64,000 bases of DNA. Source: Ziziphus jujuba. Its lineage: Eukaryota > Streptophyta > Magnoliopsida > Rosales > Rhamnaceae. The stretch's first letter is position 1. Each line of letters starts with the position of its first letter. The notes under the pieces are model-generated. The model did not search any database and had not been told where the DNA came from. It saw only the letters and a program-made list of their open reading frames with translations. Location of the stretch: positions 387,001-451,000 of the forward strand of contig NC_083385.1 of NCBI RefSeq assembly GCF_031755915.1. Reading direction: 5' to 3'. Shown in pieces: positions 46,920-58,250 of the stretch. The position numbers and the translations under genes are program-made.

Positions 46920-47594
46920 ATGGCCACTCGCAGTCTGTTCACGTCTGGCCAAATTTTCAATGACATTAAACAGCTTATAAAGTATAATGGGCAGCACCAT
47001 GATTGGTTTGGTAGCATTGGAAATGTTCCATACCCACCAAATGTTAGCATTGGAGATCGGCATTTGCTTCTTCATCTCAGAGTTGATGAAACACTTGCAT
47101 ATTCATTAGAAGCTTTGTCTATGATGGCGTGAATGAAAATGGAAGACCGATTCAATGGATTGTGGCATGGGACAATACAACCAATGTCCCAAAAAATCAA
47201 GTAACTATATAATTGAGCTAGCTAGCGAGTATATTTTATATTGAAGTTAATATTGTACTGGTTTACTTCTCTATCTGTCTCTATATATATAATCATATGT
47301 GCATGCATTTAGCATTTAGATTTTAGACACATGATCGTATGAATATATGCTATTAGTTTTATCAAATTCATTACTAGTCATTTTAACACAAAAAAATAAT
47401 AATAATTGTGAGACATATATAATTGTATTTATACGTACTTATGATATTGAAATGTAGGTATACACTGAAGTTTGTGACCAGCTAGCGTTGAATGGAATGT
47501 GATAAAACAAAATCTGCCTCTCAATCGAAACTCTAATAGCTATGATAGATACTTGGCCCATGTAACGAGTACTGATGGCAATTTCCCTGAAATT
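46920..47594 (+). pseudogene. 23-kDa jasmonate-induced-protein-like pseudogene 2 (two exons)
   Basis: Exon 1 46920-47200: MATRSLFTSGQIFNDIKQL, HHDWFGSIGNVPYPPNVSIG, LHLRVDETLAYS. A one-base deletion then shifts the frame; SFVYDGVNENGRPIQWIVAW follows in the new frame. Donor GTAACT at 47201 and acceptor TGTAG ending 47457 give exon 2: VYTEVCDQ, a second frame change, then EWNVIKQNLPLNRN and YLAHVTSTDGNFPEIC. This exon order matches JIP-23 proteins, whose function is not settled. Exon 2 is cut near its end by a copia LTR at 47595. It is about 94% similar by eye to pseudogene 1 in exon 1. Confidence 0.65.
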
Positions 47595-47944
47595 TGTAAC
47601 AAAGAAGAAGAGAAGTCAAACACAGACATATCCACTACATCCATTGCATCAATGTCATTCACTACTACGATTGCTCAATCATCAAAGAAGCAATGTTAAC
47701 TTTATAAGTCAAGAGATTTCTCATATGGCAAGACTTGCAAGGTTTCCATTGACAGAAAATGCCTTAAAGACATAAGTTGACCTCTTTTAATGTTTTTGAA
47801 TTTCGTTTAATATAGGAAGATGCTAATTAGCTTTCTTCTTGTTCATAGCTTCCTTCTTTGCTTTAAGCTGCACCTTTATAAATTATCTCCATTCTATAAA
47901 GCTTACATACAAGAAATAATACACACGGTTGGTAACCTTCTTCA
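47595..47944 (+). mobile_element. Copia element H, 5' LTR
   Basis: TGTAACAAAGAAGAAG to CCTTCTTCA, 350 bp, homologous to LTR D at 21867-22187. Followed by a PBS at 47945-47956 (TGGTATTAGAGC, one change from the iMet site). Inserted in exon 2 of the jasmonate-protein-like pseudogene. Confidence 0.8.
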
Positions 47945-47979
47945 TGGTATTAGAGCATTATTCTGCATATATCACTATT

Positions 47980-48868
47980 ATGGAATCTTAAAATGAATTT
48001 TATTCACAAACAAATACCAGCACCAGAGCTTTCATTCCACAAGAACCCATCATAAATGCTCAATCTTTTCACCAGTGTACCAATTTGATTTTAGTTAAAT
48101 TGAATGCTCAAACTTTCTCCTTTGGCATTCACAAATCATTCCATTAGCGAGAAGTCTTGGAATATATCATCATGCCACTAACGGTGAACCACCAAATGAA
48201 TTTTTACATGATGAAAAGGAAGTCCTTGTTATAAATCCAAACCACAATGCATGGATTAATAATGATGGGTTGTTGACAACCTGGTTGCTTTGTATTATGT
48301 CTAATGAAATTCTAAGTTTGAATGTAGGTATTGATATTGCATTTCTGCTATAGAAATCCATAGAAGACCAGCTGTTGCCATCAACAAAAGAACAAGAACA
48401 TGTTCTTAAGGACAGACTTGCTTCACTTAAGAAAAGAGGTCTCTCAATGGATGAATACTTGAGAAAATTCAAACAAGTGTGTGACAATCTTGCTACTAAT
48501 AATGCTTCAGTTTCAAACATATATAAGGTGTTTTCATTTGCTCGAGGGCTTGTCATAATTATAAGGATTTTAGAGTTGCCATGCTAGCATAACCACCTTG
48601 CACGTTGTTCAATTAGTTTATTTTGCATTACAAAGTCATAGTCACATGTTGGAAATTGAAGATGAAGAACATGACAATAATCAAACTTATTTTGGACTAC
48701 ATGGCCATGGAAGAAGTCGTAGAGCTCGTGGTGGTGGCTATTTCAATTCAAAAGGAAAAGGCTTTACTATAGTTGGGAATTTCACTTAAACTAAGAAACC
48801 AGAAATCAAAACCAGTCCTGAAGGCAATTCTGGACAAAATAGTGAAGGTAAAATTATTTGTCAAATAT
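47980..48868 (+). pseudogene. Copia element H Gag
   Basis: Decayed copia Gag: NPNHNAWINNDGLLTTWLLC, LSLNVGIDIAF, EDQLLPSTKEQEHVLKDRLA, RGLSMDEYLRKFKQVCDNLA. Several stops and frameshifts. It ends in the first Cys of the zinc knuckle (GKIICQI), where a CACTA end begins at 48869. Confidence 0.82.
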
Positions 48869-50867
48869 CACTACAAAAAATCTGGGCAATGACTACAAAA
48901 ATCCTAGTGACAAAAGAAAATTTATCACTTTATACAGGCAATTAGTGACAAAAATTTTCTTTGTCATGTTTAGTGATTGGGTCATTTAATTATTGATAAA
49001 TTCTTACTTTGTCACCTACTTTTGTAACTAATTGCCTTTTAAAGTTTGGAGGCAAAAAAATTTTGACAAAATTTTTCTTTGTCATGTTTAGTGATTGGGT
49101 CATTTAATTAGTGATAAATTCATACTTTGTCACCTTAGGAAAATGAAAAATGAAACTTGAAATATCCTACTCTTCAAATCTCTCTTAGATTGCTTCCAAA
49201 TCTAATATCTATTAGGTAGCATATTTGATGTAGTTTTAAAAAAGAAAATGAATTCAAAGGCGCGCGTAAAAATTTTAAAAGGGGCCAAAAATTTTCAGAA
49301 AATAGCAAAAAGGCGACCATTTTGAATATTCTTTTTTTTTTTTTAAATTAAGAGAATAGATGACGCATTTACATGTTAAAGCATCACCTGTTCCATAAAT
49401 GTCTTTATTTTTTTTTAATTAGTTTTTTATTCTCCATTTAAAAATAAATACTGAAAATATTTCTTATATATGTGAAACAAAATTATCAAAGTGGGAGTTT
49501 AATTATTTTGTTTTCCAAATACAGTTTACTGTAAAATCTTATAAATTTTAATTTTTTTTTTAAAAAGGAACAAGCGACGCATTTACAACAGACAACATTG
49601 CTTGTTTTAAGTTTTTTTTTTTTTTTTTAGTTCCTTTTTTTGATGGAACAGGGGATGCATAAAAAGCAAAAAGAGTCACTAGATACTTTTCATTTTTCCT
49701 TTTTTGATAGTTATTAATTTGTTTTTGAAGTACAGTTTATTTGCTTTTAAAAGTTTCAAGTATTAAAATTTTTTTTTTTTCAAAATTAAGAGAACACGCG
49801 ACACATTTACAATTAAAAGTGTCGCCTATTCTCTCAATTTCATTTTTTTTCCTTTGAATAATTTTTTTTTTCACCTATAAATAAACATTGAAAATATTTC
49901 TTAAAAATGTGAAGCAAAATATCAAAGATTACTATTTATTTTTCTATTTTTCAAGTACACCTTTATTCTTTATAAAATTTGCATGTCTTTTAAAATTTTT
50001 GTTTTTTTTTTTTTAATTAAGAGAACAGGCAACACATTTTCTTTAAAAAAGGTCACCCATTCTTGAATTGTAGAATCAAGCGATGCATTATGGTCGAAAA
50101 GCGTCACCTGTTCCATTTTGTTTTATTTTTTCTATACTCTTTAAAGAGTTTTTTAATTGTTTATCTACAAATATATTCATGTAGCAATCCAATGAACATA
50201 AATTCTATTGATCTAAAAACAGAAAACATTTTTGTCAATGCTCTTCTCAATTATTCAAATATATATGTATAGACAAGACATAAAATATCTCAAGACCTAA
50301 TTTGAGATAGGGTACTGAATATATAATTATAATTCAACAAGTATTTATTGACCAATTTATGTATATAAGTATGTTAAATGAGCTTAACTTTCATGTGTTT
50401 GTATTCAATGATAGCTTACTAGTTTTTAAAAATTGAAAGTCTATTAAATTTCTTTTTATAAAAATAAAAAATAAAAAAATTGAAGGAACAGGCGATGTAA
50501 TCCCATCCAAAAGCGTCGCCTATTCCATGTTTTATTTTTTTTTTATCTTTAATTAGTTTTTTTGATTGCTCATCTACAAATTAAAAAAAAAAAGCATATT
50601 TGCAAAATTAAAAAAAAATTACTAAAAACAACTTTCAAATTAAAAAAAAAAAAAGTAAAAATTGGTTGGGTGAAAAGGTGACACATTTGTTAAAAAAGAG
50701 GTCACCTATTCCTACATTTGGCGACCCTTTTCTAGAAAAGTGTCACCTATTTTATATTAAACATCCTTCAAAATTTACAAGTGTCTTAAATTGTATTTTT
50801 GTATTTTAAAAAAACGCATCGCCTAAAACTATATTAGCTATTTCTTTTTGCATTATTACATCCAAGT

Positions 50868-50940
50868 CATTTGGTCTAGTGGTGTAGTGATTTCTTGAGA
50901 GTGTAAGAGATTCTGGATTCAATTCTTGGTATGGCCCTGT
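50868..50940 (+). other. tRNA-like sequence (possible tRNA-derived SINE head), copy 1
   Basis: TGGTCTAGTGG (A-box form, 50872-50882) and GATTCAATTC (B-box form, 50916-50925), 33 bases apart, as in an RNA polymerase III tRNA promoter. The cloverleaf is degenerate. Lies inside hairpin array 3. Confidence 0.4.
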
Positions 50941-51127
50941 CTAATTTTGTTTTTTTTAATGGGTTTGTACATGTGTAAATAAAAAAATAAATTAAAAAAA
51001 GAAAAGAAAAGGTGATGCTTTTGTTTAAAAATGCATCACCTTTTCCTCTATTTGGCGACTCTTTTTTTTTAAAATGCATTGCCTAAAACCATATTAGCTA
51101 TTTCTTGTTGTATTATTACATCCAAGT

Positions 51128-51200
51128 CGTTTGGTTTGGTGGTGTGGTGATTCCTTGAGAGTATAAGAGGTTCTGGGTTCAATTCTTGGCATGGCCCTAT
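51128..51200 (+). other. tRNA-like sequence, copy 2
   Basis: TGGTTTGGTGG (51132-51142) and GGTTCAATTC (51176-51185). Copy of the previous site, duplicated with ~50 bases of left flank as a ~255-bp unit. Confidence 0.4.
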
Positions 51201-52817
51201 CTGATTTTATTTCATTTGGGAGTCACCTAATTTTTTCTTTTTTCTTTAAATAATTTTTTTTTCCAAGTACAATTTATTTTCTATTTAAAATTGCAAACTT
51301 CTTAAATTGTATTTTCATTTTTTTTTTGGTTAAAAAGAAACTGGTGATGCAATTACTTCGTTTAGCGTCGCCTGTTCTTTGTTTTTTATGGGAATAGGCG
51401 ACGCAATAACTTTTTTTAGCGTCGCTTGTTCTTTTTTTTTTTTTTCTTTGAATAACTTTTTTTCCAAGTACAATTTATTTTCTGTTTAAACTTGCTAATC
51501 TCATAAATTGTATTCTTGTTTTTTTTTTTTTTTTTTTTGGTCGACTGTTCTTTGTTTTTAAGGGAACAGGCGACGCAATAACTTCTGTTAGCGTCACCTT
51601 TTTTTTTTTTACTTTTTTCTTTAAATAATTTTTTTCCAATTACAGTTTAATTTTTGTTTAAACTTGTAAATCTCTTAAATTGTATTTTTTTTTTTTAAAT
51701 AGAGAACACGCGATGCAGTTACTTGGCTTAGCGTCGCTTATTCTTTTTTTTTTTTTTTAAGGAAACAAGCGACACAATAACTTCTTTTAGCGTCGCCTTT
51801 TTATTTTCTTTTTTATTTAAATATTTTTTTTCAATTACAGTTTATTTTCTGTTTAAACTTGAAAATCTCTTAAATTGTATTTTCATTTTTTTTTAAAGGA
51901 ACAGGCGAAGCAATTACTTCTTTTAGCATCGCTTGTTCTTTTTTTTTTTTTTTCCTTTAAATAGTTTTTTTTTCAACTTCAAATAATCTGTCAAAATATT
52001 TAAGCAATATAACTTAGGTGATTGTTCAATTATTTTGTCTTTCATGTACAGTTTATTTTCTGTTTAAACTTCGTAAATTGTATTTTTATTTTTTATTTTT
52101 TAAAAAGGGAACACGTGATGGAATTACTTCGTTTAGCATCGCCTTTTCTTTGTTTTTTAAAGGAATAGGTGACACAACAACTTCTTTTCATGTCGCCTGT
52201 TCGTTTTTCTTTTTTCTTTAAATAATTTTTTTTTCAAGTACAGTTTATTTTCTGTTTAAACTTGCAAATCTCTTAAATTGTATTTTCATTTTTTCTTTTT
52301 CAAAAACAATGAACAGGTGACGCAATTACTTCTTTTAGCATCACCTATTCTTTGTTTTTTTTTTCTTTAAAAAAGATTATTTTTCAATTTCAAATAAGTA
52401 GTGAAAATATTTAAGTAATATAACTGAGGTGGTTATCCGATTATTTTGTTTTTCATGTACAGTTTATTTTCTGTTTAAACTTGCAAATCTCTTAAATTGT
52501 ATTTTTATTTTATTTTTTAAAAAAAGGAGCAGGCAACGGAATTACTTCGTTTAGCGTTGCCTGTTCTCTATTTTTAAAGGAGCAGGCGACACAATATCTT
52601 CTTTTTGCTTCACCTGTTCTTTTTCCTTTTTTATTTTTTCTTTAAATAATTTTTTTCGAAGTACATTGATTTTCTGTTTAAACTTGCAAATCTCTTAAAT
52701 TGTATTTTTATTTTTATTTTTAAAAAGTAACAGGCGACACAATTACTTCTTTTAGTGTTGCCTGTTCTTTGTTTTTTTTTCTTTAAAAAGGATTTTTTTT
52801 CAACTTCAAATAAGCAG

Positions 52818-53009
52818 TTAGAGAATTGGTTGTTTTAGCTTGACTTATCAATAGGTTTTCCATCCCCTATTGTGGCGTCTACATTATACCAAGGTTTCTA
52901 ACCACAGGTTGGTTAGGGGTTGAGGTCCATTCCATTAGAACTTGAACTTAATTGAGATCCGGGCTAATATAATACGGGTTTAGGAGCAGGTCGTCCTAGG
53001 TTCGTATCA
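52818..53009 (+). mobile_element. Gypsy LTR fragment (3' 192 bp)
   Basis: Matches the last 192 bases of LTR A closely, ending TTCGTATCA. It joins array 3 on the left and copia sequence on the right. No PBS or PPT next to it, so it is a truncated solo LTR or a recombination scar. Confidence 0.88.
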
Positions 53010-53202
53010 AGAACCAAACGCATCCAACTAGACTATCATTTTATTTGGGAGAAAGTTGCATTTGGAGATACAAACACATGGTAATTACTATCTACTCACC
53101 AAGTTGCATATCTGTTCACAAAACCCCTCAGTCGTTTTCAATTTGTTCATTTTCAAGGCAAACTAGGAGTTGACAAGCTTCCACTTGCCAGTTTGAGGAA
53201 GA
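53010..53202 (+). pseudogene. Copia element J, RNase H C-terminal part
   Basis: RIQLDYHFIWEKVAFGDTNT, STHQVA, FQFVHFQGKLGVDKLPLASL: the end of copia pol, closely similar to the minus-strand copy at 61890-62217. Broken at its left by the gypsy LTR fragment. Confidence 0.8.
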
Positions 53203-53540
53203 TGATAAGCTAGATGTGCATGTTTTAAAGCCATATCAATGTATATCCATATCATCATATAACAAATACTAGCAAGAGTTTGTTTTAGATAAGACAACTC
53301 CAAGTGATAAAAGGTATCTTCAAGTTATTAAAAACGGTGAAGGATAAACATTATCAGGTGATAAAGCTTTGAGAAAGGTTGTTTGTAGTTATCAGTCATT
53401 AATATTCCTCATTGTATCTTCTTGTATCTATAATGCCCTACAATGTTGTATAAATAATGCTATGAGAGTCACCTTTGTAACAAGCTGAAAATACAGTTTT
53501 TATCAATATAGTATAAAGCTTATTTCATTTGTTTTCATCA
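53203..53540 (+). mobile_element. Copia element J, 3' LTR
   Basis: TGATAAGCTAGATGTGC to TTTTCATCA, 338 bp, same family as LTR F. Confidence 0.82.
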
Positions 53541-53809
53541 GTAATGCGGGTTCGATATCACTTGATTAAAATTTGAGATACAAAATCAATCTTTAATTTT
53601 ATTATATTATTTATGATTGTATATATCTGTAAGATAAATTGGATCTAATAAATTTATGAATTGCTATATTTTTATTGCCATATTAAAAATATTGACAGAG
53701 ATTTAAAAAAAAAAAAAAACTCTCCAATAATTTTGTTTAAGGATTCTATCAAGCTGATGTGGCAAAAATAAATGGACATTATCAAAGACATTATCCATTG
53801 TAGATAGTC

Positions 53810-56800
53810 TATTAGATAGTATGATTCATCAAAATATTTTTCAAAAGGAAAAATAGATAAATAAATTGTTATTCATTATTATTATTTTTCTAAAGAGAAA
53901 AATATATAAACATATCGTCAATTAATTGAGATTTACATAAAAAAAATTGAAGAATAATTTTTAGGTTGAATAACTAGTAAGTAAATATTTATGCTACATA
54001 GATTAGAAGATTTTTCAACATTTGTATCACATATAGATAATAATTCACATACCTATTGGAGATGGCTTCTAGCTGATGCAGTCATAATTGACATGTATGT
54101 ATGTATGGTATGGAATAATGTCATTATAGGTTATTATATTGCAACTTTATGTTAATTTTCTCATATATATGCTATGCATTTACAAATAAAATATTTATCA
54201 AATTATATTATCCTTTTATCTTCAAATATTTCCAGAACTAATTCTTTTTTTTTTTTTTTTGCGAGAACTAATTTTTGTTAAGTATGTCACGTTTGCATGC
54301 GATACAACCAATGATTGTGAAGTTCATCACAAATTTAGGATTTGTTTCATTTGGATCTTTGGAGTTTCTAATCATTAAAATTTAAGTTATTAGATTTTTA
54401 AAATTACAGTTGTGTTTTTGTAAAATATGCAAGTAATACTAATCCAAATCAAGGATATGAATTACATAATATGGGGAAAAAGATAAAGCTTTTCAAAACT
54501 TGACAGAAGGCTAATGATATTTCTGAAATTAAAAGGATTAAATTATATTTAAGTGCCAAACCTTAGGAGATAGTAGATTTATTTTTTCTTCGAAGAAAAG
54601 TTTAAGAAAGAGCCTAGTCAGTAAATTTGCAAATAATAAGCATTTAAAAAAAAATTCCATTTTTTGTATCAATTTCAAATGTACCTAAAAAAAAAAAAAA
54701 AAAAAGAATCATTTTTTTAAGAAAAAATTTAAAATGTGTATTAAACATATTGTAGAAATGAAAAAAAAGAAAACATAAATTTTTGAAAAACTAAATATCT
54801 TCAATTATTTATTTTCTCTTTTACGATAGCATAAAAAAAATGTGTATAAAAGAGATTTTTTTTAATCTTTTATTCTTTTTAGTATTTTCTATTTTTATTT
54901 TTTAATATATTAACTATTATTATCTAATGGTTACATTTTTATCATTTTATATTAAAAATAAATAATTTTAATGTACATTTAGTACCTGTATTTTTTACGT
55001 ATATATCAATTTTATAAACTCCCCACTCACATTTTCTTCTACTATATTTTTCTCCATATTTTTTAATAAATTAAATGATTTATACATGTATGTACTATTT
55101 ATGTTTTTTTTGCCATTCCGTATTTTTCCATTCATGTTGAGAGTTGAAGAAGCTTTTAAAAAAGGTAAACAAAATATAAGAGAATAAGAAATGGAAATAT
55201 TTTCATTGTTACTTAAAGTCTTTGATCAATGCTCATAAAACACCAACAGGTTTTATTTGTAGAGCTTACAAAAGATAAAATATAGTAATAGGAATAATTA
55301 ATGTAGAATATGCAAAAGGAATGTCAAAATTCTCTCTCCCATGAGCAGGGATTGATCGCTTGATTCTCACTTGCACATAACCACAGAAGTTATCGCTTGA
55401 TTTCTTGCCTCAGTATGAACAATATATAGATGTATATTGAATATGGATAAAATGCATTTCGATATTCTAAAGTTAAAGAATGGTGTAATTTTAACTCTAA
55501 ACTTTTGATTCAGGTAATTTAAACTCTGAATTTTTAAAACCATTACAAAAATACATTAGTTATTTTTCCATTTATATTTATGGTTTTTAATTTGAAAAAT
55601 TGTACCCACAATCATAATTAAATATTTTTGAACCTAAAATTAGACCAAAATAAAAATTAAAATTTTTGGTCTAATAAAACAAATTTTACCAAAGCAAAAA
55701 TTAAAAATATTTTTTATGCCCAAACAAAGAAAAGAAAAAGAAAATTAGACCAGAGCAAGAAAAGAAAATCAGACCAAATTTTTAAAAATAAAAATAAATA
55801 ATTTTTTTTTTAAATTAGGCTAAAAAAATAAAGCTTACGCATTTTCCTCTTTTCCATCTTCTTATTCTAAATTCTTTATGGTACCCTTAAATAAACATTA
55901 AAAAAAAAAACCAGAATATGAAAAAAAAAATAAAGACCAAATGTTACAAAATAAAAATAATTATATTTTTTTAAATTAGACTAATAAAATAAAGTTTTCT
56001 CATTTTCCTCTTTTCCATCTTTTTATTCCAAAATTATTTATGGTACCCTTAAATAAAAATAAAAAAAAATTTAAAAAGACAGGATATGAAAAAAAAAAGA
56101 AGACCAAATTTTAAAAAATAAAAATATTTTTTTTAAAAAAAAGTTTTTTGTTTTTGAAATTAGACAAAAAAAAAATGTTTTTTTTCATTTTCCTCTCTTT
56201 CATCTTCTTATTCTAAAATTTTTTATAGTATCAAAGTTCAACTTACCTTTAAATAAATATGAAATTTAAAAGAGGGATGTAAATTCTAGATAAATACAAT
56301 TTTATTAATATTTAGGAAATTTTTATAAAGGTCAAATTTATCTGATCAAGCCTACTAGTTATCTAGAAGCTTATGTTGGTGCCTATACAAAAGGGGTCCA
56401 AGCTTTATTTTTGACACACCTAAAAATTTCCACAAATATCATCGCTTCTTTCTCTCAATTTTAGTTATTCAAGTTCATAGTTTTATTTTATTTACTTTTT
56501 CATTTGATCCATTTATTTCATAAACAAGTTTATTTTTAATGTTTCTATTCTTTTATTAAGATTTTATTTTTATTAAAGTCATTTTATTCTTTGAAGCGTT
56601 ATAACCCATTTTAGAATTCTCTTTTGTCGTTTGCTTCTGATATAATTGTAACGCCTTGCCTCTATAGGCGAATCTATCACTCTCTACTGATACTGTTCCC
56701 AATTAGCCATCGCACTAGGCATAAGGTTTTTGGTTCAAAGTTTCCAAGAGGTCATCATCTTTGGATTACTCTCATATAAGCAAGCTTAACTTCGGAACTC

Positions 56801-57668
56801 TTTCAAACCCTGAAGCCAATAACTTTGAAAAGTTGATGTTTATGTTTTGAGAGTGACTATTATTACATATGAATCATCCTCTGTTCCACACCAGATAGCC
56901 TACCAATGCCCCGCACTCGCCCACACTGATCATCACAATCCACCTCCCTTAGGGCCTAAGGTCCTCATTGGTACACTTCCGATTTGGGTACGAGTTTTGA
57001 TACCATTCATACTCATGTTAAACATTCGATTTGAGTACAAGCTTTAATACCATTTGTAGCACCCTGTCTTCACTGACAGACCTGTCACTCTCTGCCAATA
57101 TTGTTGGCAATTTAGCCATCGCATTTGGTATGAAATTTTTTGTTTAAAGCTTTCCAAGAGATCACCTATCCTTGAACTACTCTTTCCTGAGCATGCTTAA
57201 CTTTAGAGTTCTTTTGAATCTTGAAGCCAACCGCTTTGAAAAGGTTTCAACATTGTCATAATAATCATACTTACATTTGAACCATCCCCTGATCCATACC
57301 TAGGTGATGTGAGATTAGATACCAGGTAGCCTACCAGTGCCCCATACCCGATCACATTGGTCATCACACAATTGCCTGATTATTTTATTATTCATTTTAT
57401 TTTCCTCCAGTTTAGTATTTAATTTGAAGGTGGCATGCATTGTACATCACAGAGGTTGCTTAATATTATCAATGTCAAGACCCAACCAAGAAACCTTTTA
57501 GGACTCCCTAGTGGCCATATCTAGGGAATGTTCTACTAGACATTCAATGGCACATGCTGGAAAAATCCCCACTACGATATGGACATTCCAAAAAATACAA
57601 CCTTGCTATTTAAAACACACTTCAGTATAAATATACCAACTCCACAACTTCCACAAATACAATTCAAC
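53810..57668 (+). repeat. Left arm of giant imperfect palindrome
   Basis: Pairs in order with the reverse complement of 58251-61805: for example CCAATGATTG at 54308 with CAATCATTGG ending 61286, and the arm end CAATTC at 57660-57665 with GAATTG at 58257. Arms differ by indels and perhaps 6-10% substitutions, so this is not a simple assembly mirror. Contents: AT-rich non-coding DNA, a piece related to the jasmonate-protein 3' flanks (54060-54290) and a Cassandra-type TRIM. Confidence 0.88.
56647..57368 (-). mobile_element. Cassandra-type TRIM, left arm copy (minus strand)
   Basis: LTRs 57055-57368 (5') and 56647-56937 (3'), 118-base interior with an iMet-like PBS (minus strand TGGTATTAAAGC, near 57042-57053) and a PPT-like stretch (CCTCCCTTAGGGCC on plus, near 56942). 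Each LTR contains a stretch like the 3' half of 5S rRNA (57151-57213 and 56741-56802: minus strand AAGTTAAGC.TGCT..., AGG.GATGACCTC). No coding capacity. LTRs holding 5S-derived sequence define Cassandra. Confidence 0.8.
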
Positions 57669-58250
57669 AATTTGCAACACTTTAGATATCACATCACACA
57701 CACACCCTAAGTCCATACTATCATCTGAAAATTTGTAAAAAGTAAAGAATTAGATTAATCCGAATAGAAATATTGAACAATAGAATTGGGAAAAAAAAAA
57801 AAGAAGACAAAAAAGGTTAGAATACTTTGCAAGGCATGGGAACGCAAGACGTGTTACAGAAGGGATAAGAAACAACCAACTATCAACCAAAACCTAGGAG
57901 GACAAATTTTGAAACAAGAAAAATGTGAGATGATAAACATCATAGTGAGTGATGAATAACAGTAATAATAATAATAATAATAACAGAAAAAAGATTACTT
58001 GTAAAGAGATGTGAAGGAGACATCCCAATTAATAATAATAATAATAATAATAATAGTAATCCATATATATATATAATAAATTAAAATTCAATCTTTGAAA
58101 TTTATTTTTCATGGAAAAACTCACACAAATGCTTGATTTCAATTCCCCATTATAAAACTATCTTCACAAAACCCGAAGTACGATTTTCCATATGAAATCG
58201 ATGTGTAAAGGGATAAAATTAATTTTATAAAAAATTTTCATAAAAACCAA
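57669..58250. other. Palindrome spacer
   Basis: About 580 bases without a mirrored partner; two (AAT)n microsatellites (57963-57986 and 58029-58057). No gene. Confidence 0.7.

Larger units (their letters stand above)
49350..52790 (+). repeat. Hairpin array 3: GGCGACGC...GCGTCGCC hairpins in a T-rich backbone
   Basis: More than 20 imperfect palindromes of the form GAACAGGCGACGC, 10-16 base loop, GCGTCGCCTGTTC. Positions include 49362, 49571, 49795, 50030, 50076, 50489, 50683, 51010, 51350, 51395, 51567, 51708, 51767, 51904, 52109, 52168, 52316, 52533, 52580 and 52731. From 51350 a loop AATTACTTCTTTTA is standard and the spacing alternates between ~45-60 and ~145-215 bases. The backbone (GTACAGTTTATTTTCTGTTTA, CTTAAATTGTATTTTTATTT) is unrelated to arrays 1 and 2. 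Confidence 0.88.
48869..52817 (+). mobile_element. CACTA-type element I, left end and subterminal region
   Basis: Starts CACTACAAAAAATC, the CACTA terminal motif, preceded by TAT (candidate 3-bp target site). The first 270 bases carry repeated (A/T)TAGTGACAAA / TTTGTCAC words in both orientations, typical of CACTA subterminal regions. Beyond 49350 comes hairpin array 3. No transposase gene and no right end (TTTTTTGTAGTG) are present; it is truncated against a gypsy LTR fragment at 52818. Confidence 0.7.
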
